Below, piece by piece: positions 8,190-16,786 of a stretch of 64,000 nucleotides of DNA. The stretch lies in the NCBI RefSeq assembly GCF_052115485.1, contig NZ_JBFRGU010000007.1:1-64000 (forward strand), written 5' to 3'. Each line of letters starts with the position of its first letter. Within the stretch, counting starts at the first letter, position 1. This stretch comes from Microvirga sp052115485. GTDB lineage: Bacteria; Pseudomonadota; Alphaproteobacteria; Rhizobiales; Beijerinckiaceae. Made by a program: the position numbers and the translations under genes. The notes under the pieces were generated by a model, which worked only from the letters and a program-made list of their open reading frames with translations, had not been told where the DNA came from and searched no databases.

Positions 8190-9194
8190 CTAGATCAGCG
8201 GCAGCGTCGGCGGCACCGGCCCCTGGCCCGAGCCGTCGCGCTTTTTCCAGGCCTGAGTGAGACGCGAGCGCTCGAAGATGAGGATCACGACCAGAGAGAG
8301 GGCGAAAGGGATGAGAAGATAGAACAGGCGGAACACGATGAGCGCCGCCAGGATATCAGGCTTTGGAATATCCGGCATGGCCGCGATGAAGACGAACTCG
8401 AAGACGCCAAGGCCACCCGGCGCATGGCTGACGAGGGCCGCCGAGAACGAGGCGAGAAAGACCGCGAGCACGACGAGAAAACTCGGCTCCAAATGGGCCG
8501 GCATAATGAAATAAATGATGCCGGCGGCGCCCAGGAGTTCGAGGGGAGCCGCAATCAGCTGTCGCACCATGATGGCCGGGCGCGGATATTCGAGTTTCGC
8601 GTTGCGGATCACCACTGGCGGCAGGTGCAGAATGGAACCGATCACATAAAGCGCAACAAGGCCGAGAAGGACGCAGCCGACAAGACGCGCGGTGAGCGGG
8701 TTGGTCAGGGCCGAAGGCAACTCACCTTCCAGCCGGTGCAGGAGGCTCGGATCGATGGTCAAAGTGAGACCGCCAAGGAGGATCGTGCCGAGCCCGAAGG
8801 TGAAGGAGCAGAGTGCGACGAGCACCGCGATCTGGGCCGCGCTGAGGCCCTTCGATGAATAGGCGCGATAACGCACCAGCGCCCCGGAAAACACCGATGC
8901 GCCGATATTGTGCGAGAGCGCATAAGTCGTGAAGGATGTCACGGAGACGAAGAGCCAGGAAATATGGCGTACGCCCAGATGAAGCAGGGCGATCCGGTCG
9001 TACCAGGCCAAGGCGGCATAAGCGACGAGGGTCGACAGGCCCGCCATCACAAAGCGGTGGGCCGGAACGGCTGTCAGGCTTCCCCAGATATCGTCGAGGG
9101 AGATGCCGCGAAGCTCTTTATAGAGAAGCCATCCGGAAACAACGACCGCCACAAGCCCGATGAGAGGCCACATAAACTCACGCACATTTTTCAT
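8190..9194 (-). CDS. Flippase-like membrane protein (UPF0104 / MprF N-terminal family)
   Basis: A 334-residue integral membrane protein with about eight helices. It has ISWLFVSVTSFTTYALSHNIG and FSAALVSHAPGGLGVFEFVF, the conserved blocks of the lysylphosphatidylglycerol-synthase transmembrane/flippase family. The soluble aminoacyltransferase domain of MprF is absent, so lipid transport or flipping is more likely than lipid modification. First gene of a two-gene unit with the methyltransferase. Confidence 0.8.
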   Translation of the reverse strand: MKNVREFMWPLIGLVAVVVSGWLLYKELRGISLDDIWGSLTAVPAHRFVMAGLSTLVAYAALAWYDRIALLHLGVRHISWLFVSVTSFTTYALSHNIGASVFSGALVRYRAYSSKGLSAAQIAVLVALCSFTFGLGTILLGGLTLTIDPSLLHRLEGELPSALTNPLTARLVGCVLLGLVALYVIGSILHLPPVVIRNAKLEYPRPAIMVRQLIAAPLELLGAAGIIYFIMPAHLEPSFLVVLAVFLASFSAALVSHAPGGLGVFEFVFIAAMPDIPKPDILAALIVFRLFYLLIPFALSLVVILIFERSRLTQAWKKRDGSGQGPVPPTLPLI

Positions 9195-9372
9195 CGATGC
9201 GGCCAGGCTGCTCCCCGTTTCTCCTTCTGTGCCTTACAACCCATTGCTCCGCAAGGGGGGCGGACGCGACACAAGGCCCGGTAGCGGTCTGCTCGCCAAG
9301 GGCCATTGCCCTTCTCGGGCGCTCGTGACATCTCGGTGGGAAACAACTTCTCGCCGGTACAATGGTGGCCCG

Positions 9373-10023
9373 ATGGCAAAATCACCCGCTCATCTGAATC
9401 TCGACGGCTATACGGATCTACCACCGGGCAAGGTCGCGTCCATCGTCACTTATCTCGAGATGCGCGAGCGCCCGCGCCTTTCGCGCCTCCCGAAGCCCAA
9501 GGGTCTCTCCCTCGTTCGCATCAAGGGAGACGTGGAGCGCTATCGGGCCCTGTTCAATCGCATTGGCGCGCCGTGGCTCTGGTTCGGCCGTGCCGTGATT
9601 CCAGATGAGGAACTCCTCGCGATCCTGACGGACCCGAAGATCGAGGCCTATGTTCTGACGGATGGCACGACGGACCTCGGCCTGCTCGAACTCGATTTTC
9701 GGCCAAAAGCCGAAGCGGAGCTCGCCTATTTCGGCCTCGTGCCGGAAGCCATCGGGCAGGGAGCGGGCCGCTATATGATGAACGAGGCCATCCGGCGCGC
9801 CTATACGAAGGACATCAAGCGGTTCTTCGTGCACACCTGCACGCTGGATTCCCCAAGCGCCCTGCCCTTCTACATTCGCTCCGGTTTCACCCCTTATAAG
9901 CGCGCGGTCGAAATCGCGGACGATCCGCGTCTCAGCGGCTTTCTTCCTCTCGAGGTGGGTCCCCTCGTCCCGATCATCGGGAAGCCGAAAACAAAAAAGG
10001 CGCGCCCGGCGGCGCGCCTTTGA
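9373..10023 (+). CDS. GNAT family N-acetyltransferase
   Basis: A 216-residue protein. The acetyl-CoA binding loop is FGLVPEAIGQGAGRYMM and the C-terminal GNAT strand/helix is FFVHTCTLDSPSALPFYIRSGF. About 90 N-terminal residues precede the core. The ATG at 9373 gives the family length; the frame is open far upstream but without support. Its last codons form one arm of a terminator hairpin. Transcribed divergently from the flippase/methyltransferase pair; substrate unknown. Confidence 0.85.
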   Translation: MAKSPAHLNLDGYTDLPPGKVASIVTYLEMRERPRLSRLPKPKGLSLVRIKGDVERYRALFNRIGAPWLWFGRAVIPDEELLAILTDPKIEAYVLTDGTTDLGLLELDFRPKAEAELAYFGLVPEAIGQGAGRYMMNEAIRRAYTKDIKRFFVHTCTLDSPSALPFYIRSGFTPYKRAVEIADDPRLSGFLPLEVGPLVPIIGKPKTKKARPAARL

Positions 10024-10024
10024 A
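9991..10024. terminator. Hairpin terminator overlapping the GNAT stop codon
   Basis: Perfect stem AAAGGCGCGCC (9996-10006) / GGCGCGCCTTT (10011-10021) with the loop CGGC. A-rich DNA on the left and T at the right could let it serve both the GNAT gene (+) and fliJ (-). It encodes the KKARPAARL tail of the GNAT. Confidence 0.75.
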
Positions 10025-10048
10025 ACTGCAATCGGAAGGAACGATCGC

Positions 10049-10465
10049 CTAAGCCGTGGCGCGCATGGCGCGCGGCTGGCTGGCATGGCCGATCATGGAC
10101 GGATCGCGAACCGCGTCGACGACCCTATCCACAGACCGCTCGCGGTCCTCGAGGCTTTCGGCCTTCTTCAATTCCTCGAACGCCTCGCCCAGTTCGGCCT
10201 TGGCGTCATCAAGCTGCGTATGAAGATTTTGCGCCGACTGGCGCAAGTTGTCCCGGCGCTGGGCGGCTGCGCGAGCATAGGTCGGATAGGCAAAGTGAGC
10301 CGGATCGGAGATCCCAGCCTTTTGCTCTTCTGACGCGATCTCTCGGTCCAGGTCCGCCGCCATGCGGTCGAATTCGGCAATCATCATCTCGATCTGAGCG
10401 ACACGCCGACGCTTTTCGTCGACCTGAAAGCGCTTAAGGCGGATGAGCGTATCCCGCGGCTTCAT
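10049..10465 (-). CDS. fliJ: Flagellar export chaperone FliJ
   Basis: A 138-residue, almost wholly helical protein beginning MKPRDTLIRLKRFQVDEKRR, with the long coiled-coil pattern of alphaproteobacterial FliJ. FliJ works in the flagellar type III export gate with the FliI ATPase. I chose the ATG at 10465 over a GTG at 10483 because it fits the family start. fliI, its usual neighbour, is not in the window. It faces away from ctrA across a 613-bp gap. Confidence 0.85.
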   Translation of the reverse strand: MKPRDTLIRLKRFQVDEKRRRVAQIEMMIAEFDRMAADLDREIASEEQKAGISDPAHFAYPTYARAAAQRRDNLRQSAQNLHTQLDDAKAELGEAFEELKKAESLEDRERSVDRVVDAVRDPSMIGHASQPRAMRATA

Positions 10466-11078
10466 CTTATTCGTACTCCACACGTCGCTGCTTGAGAGAC
10501 CGATCTCACCAAGGCATTGATCGGACTCTCATTTCGATGCCGCATGATCCCTTAGGGAAAACCGGCTCCCTTTTCCGGACCATGCTCTCACGAGCCTGTG
10601 GGTCGCTCAGTTACCCACCGGATCGTGAGCCACCATCGCTGATGGAAGTTGACTCTTTCTTACCGTCCGGGGCTGGCGACGCTGAAAATTTTCCGCGTCG
10701 TTTCATTCCCGAAGCTGCTGACTTGTCCACAAGCCGGACCCGATAACCATTCGTTTACCGCTTTCGTTAACATTGTACCGGTCACGGAGAAGGCTTGAGG
10801 GAAAGCCGGTCCGTGAAAGGGCGAAAGCCTTGTTGGGGAAAGGTTTCCCGGCATTTAGGAGTGAATGGAATGGCACTCTGCGAATCGGCTCGCGGAAGCT
10901 TTCAACAACAAGGAGACGAACTTTGTTCGTTAAGCGCTTGCGTGCGCGAATCAGTGTTTGTTAACCATTCTCAATTAGCGTAGCGAATCAGTTCCAAAGG
11001 GCTCTCGTCACTGGCCCGGTGGCGAGGCGGCAATCTTGGTGAATCCAAGGCCCAAGGGCTAAAGGCTGGGGAATAAAA
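10466..11078. promoter_or_regulatory. Long ctrA-fliJ intergenic control region
   Basis: 613 bp without a credible gene. It holds GANTC sites at 10882-10886, 10948-10952, 10985-10989 and 11041-11045 and two GACTC sites further upstream, plus TAACCATT-type CtrA half-sites at 10743-10751 and 10961-10969. GANTC is the target of the CcrM methylase, which times ctrA transcription in Caulobacter. Function here is inferred from the motif cluster. Confidence 0.6.
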
Positions 11079-11777
11079 ATGCGCGTACTTCTTGTCGAAG
11101 ACGACAGCGCAACGGCGCAAAGCATCGAGTTGATGCTTAAATCCGAGAACTTCAACATCTATGCGACGGATCTCGGAGAAGAGGGCATCGACCTCGGCAA
11201 ACTCTACGATTACGACATCATCCTGCTCGATCTGAACCTGCCTGACATGTCGGGATATGAGGTTCTTCGCGGCTTGCGTGTCGCCAAGGTAAAGACGCCG
11301 ATCCTGATCCTCTCCGGCATGGCCGGCATCGAGGATAAGGTGAAGGGTCTTGGCTTCGGAGCGGACGATTATCTGACGAAGCCGTTCCATAAGGACGAAC
11401 TCGTCGCCCGCATCCACGCCATCGTGCGTCGCTCGAAGGGCCACGCGCAATCGGTCATCACCACCGGCGACCTGATCGTGAACCTCGACACCAAGACGGT
11501 CGAAGTCAGCGGCGCTCGCGTCCATCTGACGGGCAAGGAATACCAGATGCTGGAGCTGCTCTCGCTCCGCAAGGGTACGACCCTGACGAAGGAGATGTTC
11601 CTCAATCATCTCTACGGCGGCATGGACGAGCCGGAATTGAAGATCATCGACGTGTTCATCTGCAAGCTCCGCAAGAAGCTCGCCAATGCGTCGGAAGGCA
11701 AGAACTACATCGAAACCGTCTGGGGCCGCGGCTATGTGCTGCGCGAGCCGACCGAGGCGGATCAGCGCGTCGCCTGA
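11079..11777 (+). CDS. ctrA: Cell-cycle master response regulator CtrA
   Basis: A 232-residue OmpR/PhoB-type regulator that is near-canonical along its length. The receiver starts MRVLLVEDDSATAQSIELML, with phospho-acceptor Asp51 (ILLDLNLPDMSGYEV) and Lys in YLTKPFHKDEL. The winged helix has LTGKEYQMLELL and IDVFICKLRKKLA. CtrA controls division, flagellar and DNA-methylation genes in Alphaproteobacteria. Its last residues (QRVA) resemble the hydrophobic C-terminus needed for ClpXP turnover. The upstream region carries GANTC sites; a terminator follows. Confidence 0.98.
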   Translation: MRVLLVEDDSATAQSIELMLKSENFNIYATDLGEEGIDLGKLYDYDIILLDLNLPDMSGYEVLRGLRVAKVKTPILILSGMAGIEDKVKGLGFGADDYLTKPFHKDELVARIHAIVRRSKGHAQSVITTGDLIVNLDTKTVEVSGARVHLTGKEYQMLELLSLRKGTTLTKEMFLNHLYGGMDEPELKIIDVFICKLRKKLANASEGKNYIETVWGRGYVLREPTEADQRVA

Positions 11778-11802
11778 GCGGCGATGCGGTGCTAGAATAC
11801 GA

Positions 11803-11834
11803 AGCCCGGCCTCTGCGCCGGGCTTTTTCTTTTC
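11803..11834 (+). terminator. Rho-independent terminator of ctrA
   Basis: Stem AGCCCGGC / GCCGGGCT with the loop CTCTGC, followed by TTTTCTTTT. It lies 25 nt after the ctrA stop. Confidence 0.9.
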
Positions 11835-11854
11835 GCGATGGCAGGAGAACCGAC

Positions 11855-12292
11855 ATGCGATCCGCTTTTCTCTCGTGGCAGTTCTGGGCGCTGTCCTCAG
11901 CAGCGTTCGCGGCACTGACGGCGATCTTCGCCAAGGTCGGCGTGGAGCAGATCAACTCCGATTTCGCGACGCTCATTCGCACCGCCATCATTCTCCTGGT
12001 ACTCGGCGCGATATTGACCGCCAGTGGCCAGTGGCAACCGCTCTCCTCGATCTCGGGTCGATCCTACGTCTTCCTCACTCTCTCGGGTCTCGCCACCGGC
12101 GCGTCCTGGCTTTGTTATTTCCGCGCGCTCAAGATCGGTGATGCCGCCCGCGTTGCGCCCATCGACAAATTGAGCGTGGTTCTCGTCGCTATCTTCGCCG
12201 TGATTTTCTTAGGAGAACGCCTGTCGGTTCCGAATTGGATCGGCATCGCGTTCATCGCAACTGGCGCCGTGCTCGTTGCCTACAAGGCCTAG
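11855..12292 (+). CDS. Half-size EamA family transporter
   Basis: A 145-residue membrane protein equal to one EamA repeat: five helices, starting MRSAFLSWQFWALSSAAFAA and containing KIGDAARVAPIDKLSVVLV. Single-repeat EamA proteins act as dimers. AGGAGA precedes the ATG at 11855. It sits just after the ctrA terminator and converges on a full-length DMT transporter gene whose stop lies 2 nt away. Substrate unknown. Confidence 0.85.
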   Translation: MRSAFLSWQFWALSSAAFAALTAIFAKVGVEQINSDFATLIRTAIILLVLGAILTASGQWQPLSSISGRSYVFLTLSGLATGASWLCYFRALKIGDAARVAPIDKLSVVLVAIFAVIFLGERLSVPNWIGIAFIATGAVLVAYKA

Positions 12293-12294
12293 CG

Positions 12295-13134
12295 TTACAC
12301 TCGCATCGAGACGATGCCGAGCGCGATGAGACCGGCGGCCGCGATACGGCTCGCACCGATACGCTCCTTGAGGAAGAAGGTCGCGATCATCATGGCGAAG
12401 AGCACGCTGGTTTCGCGCAACGCCGCAACGAGAGCGATAGGCGCCTGCGTGAAGGCCCAGATCACCACCCAATACGACGCCAGCGACAACGCCCCGGCGA
12501 AGAACCCACTGCGCCAGGCGGGCGCCAGGGCGGTGAAGGCACGCGGCCCGCGTGTGACGAAAACGATTGCACAAGTGAAGAGCCCATCGAGAATCGTGGC
12601 AGCAAGAATGTAACCGGAGGGCGAGCCCGAGATGCGCGCACCGAGCCCATCGACGAGCGTGTAGGACGCCGTGCACAGAGCCGTGCCGATGGCATAGACG
12701 AACGCTTTCGGTGGCATGCGACCCGATGCCCCGCCTCGCAAAGACATGAGACATACGCCGAGCCCGATGAGGACGATGGCAAACGTCTTCAGGAACGTCG
12801 TCCCCTCACCCAGGATCAGAATGCTGATGATGGCGACGATGAGAGGCGCGGTTCCCCGTGCCAGCGGATAGACCTGCGAGAGGTCGCCATGCTGATAGGC
12901 CCGCATGAGAAAGAGTTTGTAGACGGTGTGAATCGCCGCCGATGCCAAAATCCAAAGCCACGCGGAATAACCCGGCAGCGGAAAGAAGGGCAGCAGTGCA
13001 AGCGCCAGGACAATTTGCGAAAGCACCAGCAGCAAAAGGGTCGAGGTGCGGTCGAGGCCGACCTTGATGACCGCGTTCCACCCCGCATGCATCAGCGCCG
13101 CCATGAGAACGGCGACGAACACGAATAAACTCAC
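12295..13134 (-). CDS. EamA/DMT superfamily transporter
   Basis: A 279-residue, ten-helix protein with two EamA repeats. I start it at the GTG at 13134, which has GGGGG seven bases upstream and opens straight into the first helix (SLFVFVAVLMAALMHAGWNA); the frame extends to 13212 without a convincing start. It is divergent from a LysR regulator about 100 bp away, the usual layout for an exporter controlled by its neighbour. Confidence 0.85.
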   Translation of the reverse strand: MSLFVFVAVLMAALMHAGWNAVIKVGLDRTSTLLLLVLSQIVLALALLPFFPLPGYSAWLWILASAAIHTVYKLFLMRAYQHGDLSQVYPLARGTAPLIVAIISILILGEGTTFLKTFAIVLIGLGVCLMSLRGGASGRMPPKAFVYAIGTALCTASYTLVDGLGARISGSPSGYILAATILDGLFTCAIVFVTRGPRAFTALAPAWRSGFFAGALSLASYWVVIWAFTQAPIALVAALRETSVLFAMMIATFFLKERIGASRIAAAGLIALGIVSMRV

Positions 13135-13232
13135 CAAAGCCCCCGAAAGATTGCCAACTATGTGCCCTTGTGTCACTTCGCAGGCGGGCTGATAATCGAG
13201 ATGTCCTGACAAATGATGTGCTATTTTCTCAC

Positions 13233-14120
13233 ATGGCCCGACGCCGCCTGCCTTCCCTGAACGCCCTCGCCGCCTTCGAGGCCTCCGGCCGCCTCGGCCG
13301 CATGACTTTGGCCGCCGATGAGTTGGCCGTGACGCACGGGGCCATCTCGCGGCATGTCCGCCATCTTGAAGAGGTTCTGGGGATCCGCCTTTTCGAGGGA
13401 CCGAAGAATGCCCTTCGTCTGACGGAAAGCGGGCAGACCTTGCTCGCGCATCTCACGGAGGGCTTCGATCGCATCGAAGCCGGTGTACGCGCTGTGGTGG
13501 ACGAGGAGGAAGGTGCGCTCGATGTCTCCTGCACGGGCACCTTCAGCATGCGCTGGCTGATCCCGCGCCTCCATCGCTTTCAAGCCGCGCATCCCGCCAT
13601 CGAGGTGCGTTTGTCAGCTTCCTACGCGCCCATTGATTTCGCGCGCGAGCGATACGAGGTGGCGATCCGCCTCGCGGAGCATCCACTGCCCAAGGACGCC
13701 ATCATCACCGAATTGTTGAAGGAGCACTTCGGCCCGGTGCTTTCAGCCGACCTCGCAAAAAGGCTCCATCTAAAACGCGTTGACGATCTGAAACGCGCGC
13801 CCCTCCTTCACACGATCACGCGGCCCGATGCCTGGGTGGATTGGGCGGCAAGAATCGGCTGGAAGAACACTGATCTGCGTGGCACCGACTACGAGCATTT
13901 CTACTACATGCTAGAAGCGGCGACGGGCGGTCTGGGAGCCTGCATCGCTCCGTGGCCCATGGTTATCGACGACATCCGCGCCGGCCGGCTGGTAGCCCCG
14001 TTCGGTTTCGTTTTGAGCGAACATGCCTATGTTGCGGCGCGTCGACCGCGCCGCAATCGGAAGGCTCAGGTCTTTTGCGAGTGGCTTCAGCAGGAAGCCG
14101 AGAACACGCCTACGCCGTGA
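13233..14120 (+). CDS. LysR family regulator, GcvA-like
   Basis: A 295-residue regulator. The N-terminal HTH is RLPSLNALAAFEASGRLGRM, then AADELAVTHGAISRHVRHLE, followed by the periplasmic-binding-like effector domain. The LPSLNAL opening is typical of the GcvA/AmpR branch. The ATG at 13233 fits the family start. It probably controls the divergent DMT transporter gene. Its last 11 nt overlap the 3' end of chpT on the other strand. Confidence 0.88.
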   Translation: MARRRLPSLNALAAFEASGRLGRMTLAADELAVTHGAISRHVRHLEEVLGIRLFEGPKNALRLTESGQTLLAHLTEGFDRIEAGVRAVVDEEEGALDVSCTGTFSMRWLIPRLHRFQAAHPAIEVRLSASYAPIDFARERYEVAIRLAEHPLPKDAIITELLKEHFGPVLSADLAKRLHLKRVDDLKRAPLLHTITRPDAWVDWAARIGWKNTDLRGTDYEHFYYMLEAATGGLGACIAPWPMVIDDIRAGRLVAPFGFVLSEHAYVAARRPRRNRKAQVFCEWLQQEAENTPTP

Positions 14121-14751
14121 CGGCGCGAATCGTGACCTCATCGCCCTCGGCGCTCAACGCCACCTTCATACCGGAGGCCCGGGCGATCATGCCTGCATAA
14201 TAGGTCTGGATGCCATGAGCATCGACCGTTCCGCTTTCCGTGTCTCCGGCAAGAAGCCCTTCGGCGTGCGGTGGAATGCGAGAGTTCAGCCCCTTCGACT
14301 TTAGAGTAAACTCGCAACGCTCGGCATCGCCCGTGACGGCCACGGCAATCGAACCGCCGCGCGGAATGGAGCCCACCGCCACCATGATCAGATTGAGGAT
14401 AAGCTTGACCCGGTTCTTCGGGAAAAGCAGGCGCGGCGAAGTCCAGGAAAACGAGATCTTGTCATCCTGGAACATGCCGCGCGCGACCTGTTCCGCATCG
14501 CCGAGATCGATGGAAGCCCCTGCAGAGCCCGCCGCACCAAAAGCCAACCGTGCGAACTGGAGGCGAGCCGAAGCCTGCTTCGCGCTCTTGCTGATCAATT
14601 CCAGCGCGAAATCGCGCATGGAGGCATCGTTGTCATCCTCCAAGACTTCAAGCCCGTTCACGATTGCCCCGACGGGCGAGATCACGTCATGGCAAACGCG
14701 CGAACAGAGAAGGGCGGCGAGATCGAGCGAGTCGAGATTGATCGTGGCCAT
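14110..14751 (-). CDS. chpT: Histidine phosphotransferase ChpT
   Basis: A 213-residue protein with LAALLCSRVCHDVISPVGAI near the N-terminus. His21, followed by Asp, is the phosphorylated residue of the DHp-like helix. The remainder is a degenerate histidine-kinase ATPase-like domain (HPTransfase). ChpT passes phosphate from CckA to CtrA and CpdR. The frame stays open far upstream, but that part is antisense of the neighbouring phosphatase; the ATG at 14751 gives the family N-terminus. ChpT and ctrA lie 2.3 kb apart. Confidence 0.9.
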   Translation of the reverse strand: MATINLDSLDLAALLCSRVCHDVISPVGAIVNGLEVLEDDNDASMRDFALELISKSAKQASARLQFARLAFGAAGSAGASIDLGDAEQVARGMFQDDKISFSWTSPRLLFPKNRVKLILNLIMVAVGSIPRGGSIAVAVTGDAERCEFTLKSKGLNSRIPPHAEGLLAGDTESGTVDAHGIQTYYAGMIARASGMKVALSAEGDEVTIRAVTA

Positions 14752-14868
14752 CGGGGCTCCAGGAGGCCGGCTTGCGGCAAATGACGTGACGGCTCTCCGA
14801 TAACCGGCCTTGACCGCTTTGAAAAGCCGCAATGGGAGTCGACACAAAAGGCATGAAGGGGCACAAAC

Positions 14869-15693
14869 ATGCCCATGCACCTCGATACCACCAATGCCGA
14901 TGCGATTGCCCTGACGCTCGCCGAGATCGCCCTGGAAGCAGGCCGGCTCCTGCGCAGCATGGAACAGGGTGCGATCGCGCCTCGCCTCAAAGAAGACGGC
15001 TCGCCGACCACCGCCGCAGATCTCGCCGCCGAACGGCTTATTATTCAACGCTTGAACGCACATTGGCCGGATGTTCCCGTCATCGCCGAGGAGACGGGCA
15101 GCAAGGTCCGCACGAACAATCTGTTCTTCCTCGTCGACCCACTCGATGGAACGCGGGACTACATCCACGGCACTGGCGAGTACAGCGTGAATATCGCTCT
15201 CATCGAAGGCGTTCGCCCAATCGCTGCCGCCGTTGCCGCGCCCGTGCTGAACCGCCTCTGGGCGGCTGGCGAAACCGCCCTTGGTGCAACGCTCCAGCCG
15301 GATGGGACATTTCACTGGCATGCCATCAGGACGCGCTCCGCACCGAGCCGCGACCTGATTACCCTCGTCAGCCGCCGTCACGGAGACGATGCGACAGAGA
15401 TCTGCCTCGGCTCGCTCGCCATCGGCACGCGCCGCCCCACGTCCTCGGCTCTCAAGTTCGGTCTGATAGCCGAGGGCGAAGCCGACCTTTATGTTCGCTG
15501 CGGCCCGACGATGGAATGGGATACGGCGGCGGGAGATCATATTTTGACGAAGGCCGGCGGCTGCGTTATCGGCCCCGATCGTCAGTCTCTCACTTATGGC
15601 CATGGAGAACGGGCTTATCTCAACGGCCCCTTCGCCGCTCTCGGTGATGTTGCTCTCGCCGAGAAAATCAACCTTCCGGCCAAAGTCACCTGA
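14869..15693 (+). CDS. cysQ: 3'(2'),5'-bisphosphate nucleotidase CysQ (inositol monophosphatase family)
   Basis: A 274-residue protein with the metal-binding motifs of the IMPase/CysQ family: VIAEETG, DPLDGTRDYIHGTGEYSVN and GPTMEWDTAAGDHIL. CysQ dephosphorylates PAP/PAPS-type nucleotides in sulfur metabolism. The DPLDGTRDYI form and the MEWDTAAG block favour CysQ over a true inositol phosphatase. It is divergent from chpT and overlaps the 3' end of an ABC ATPase gene by 8 nt. Confidence 0.88.
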   Translation: MPMHLDTTNADAIALTLAEIALEAGRLLRSMEQGAIAPRLKEDGSPTTAADLAAERLIIQRLNAHWPDVPVIAEETGSKVRTNNLFFLVDPLDGTRDYIHGTGEYSVNIALIEGVRPIAAAVAAPVLNRLWAAGETALGATLQPDGTFHWHAIRTRSAPSRDLITLVSRRHGDDATEICLGSLAIGTRRPTSSALKFGLIAEGEADLYVRCGPTMEWDTAAGDHILTKAGGCVIGPDRQSLTYGHGERAYLNGPFAALGDVALAEKINLPAKVT

Positions 15694-16771
15694 GGCGGAC
15701 CGCGCTCCCCTGTCCATCGAAGATATGCAAAGCGTGCGGCGGAACATGCGCCACGTAATGTCCGCCCGGAACCGCCTGCGTATCGCCCGGTGAACGGACG
15801 ATCACGTCATCGCCTCCATCGAGTTTCATGTAGACGTAACTCGCCTCGCCGAGCCGCTCGACTGCATCGATGCGCCCCGTCAGAGGGATCGTTCGCGGAT
15901 CTTCATCCGCCATATGTTCAGGTCGCACACCGACCGTGACCCCGTCACCGGCCTTGAGTCTGCCGTCCGCAATCTCGACCATCGTCTGAGCCCCGGCAAA
16001 GGCAATGGTCGCGCTCCCCTCGCCGATGGAATGCACCTGCCCCTTGATGAAATTCATGCGTGGCGAGCCGATGAAGCCCGCGACGAAGAGATTACTCGGA
16101 TGGTGATAGAGATCGAGCGGTGCTCCAACCTGCTCGATCCGTCCGTGATTCATGACCACGATCTTGGAGGCCAGCGTCATGGCCTCCACCTGATCGTGAG
16201 TCACATAGATCATCGTCGCGCCCAACTCCCGATGGAGCTTGGCGATCTCGAGGCGGGTGTTGACGCGTAACGCTGCGTCGAGATTCGAGAGCGGCTCGTC
16301 GAACAGAAAAACGCTCGGCTCGCGCACGATGGCGCGGCCGATGGCGACACGCTGACGTTGCCCGCCGGACAATTCGCGTGGCTTGCGATCGAGAAGCGCC
16401 GACAGCTTCAGGATATCGGCGGCCTGCCTCACCCGGCGATCGACTTCCTCCTTACCGATCTTCGCGAACTTCAGGCCGAAAGCCATGTTCTTGTAGACCG
16501 ACATATGCGGATAGAGCGCATAAGATTGGAAGACCATGGCGATCTTTCGCTCGGCGGGCGGCATCTCGTTGACCCGCCTTCCACCGATCCGCAATTCCCC
16601 GGCGCTTACGGTCTCCAGGCCTGCGACGGTGCGCAGCAGCGTGGACTTCCCGCACCCCGAAGGGCCGACGAACACCACGAACTCGCCGTCGTCGATGGAC
16701 AGGTTGATGTCGCGCAGGATTTCGGCCGATCCGTAGGACTTCGCAATGCCGTGAAGGGAAACGTCAGCCAT
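15686..16771 (-). CDS. Sugar ABC transporter ATP-binding protein (UgpC/MsmK type)
   Basis: A 361-residue ATPase. Walker A is GPSGCGKSTLL, the signature ELSGGQRQRVAIGRAI, Walker B SVFLFDEPLSNLDA and the H-loop VTHDQ. A C-terminal TOBE/MalK regulatory domain runs from about residue 235. It energises CUT1-type carbohydrate uptake and is the last gene of the four-gene importer operon. Confidence 0.92.
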   Translation of the reverse strand: MADVSLHGIAKSYGSAEILRDINLSIDDGEFVVFVGPSGCGKSTLLRTVAGLETVSAGELRIGGRRVNEMPPAERKIAMVFQSYALYPHMSVYKNMAFGLKFAKIGKEEVDRRVRQAADILKLSALLDRKPRELSGGQRQRVAIGRAIVREPSVFLFDEPLSNLDAALRVNTRLEIAKLHRELGATMIYVTHDQVEAMTLASKIVVMNHGRIEQVGAPLDLYHHPSNLFVAGFIGSPRMNFIKGQVHSIGEGSATIAFAGAQTMVEIADGRLKAGDGVTVGVRPEHMADEDPRTIPLTGRIDAVERLGEASYVYMKLDGGDDVIVRSPGDTQAVPGGHYVAHVPPHALHIFDGQGSAVRLR

Positions 16772-16786
16772 CGAGGTCTAATCCAT

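Noticed and set aside
14752..15747. Long minus-strand frame extending chpT to 545 residues
   Set aside because: It lies antisense to the well-supported cysQ gene and has no family signal; the ChpT start at 14751 fits the family.
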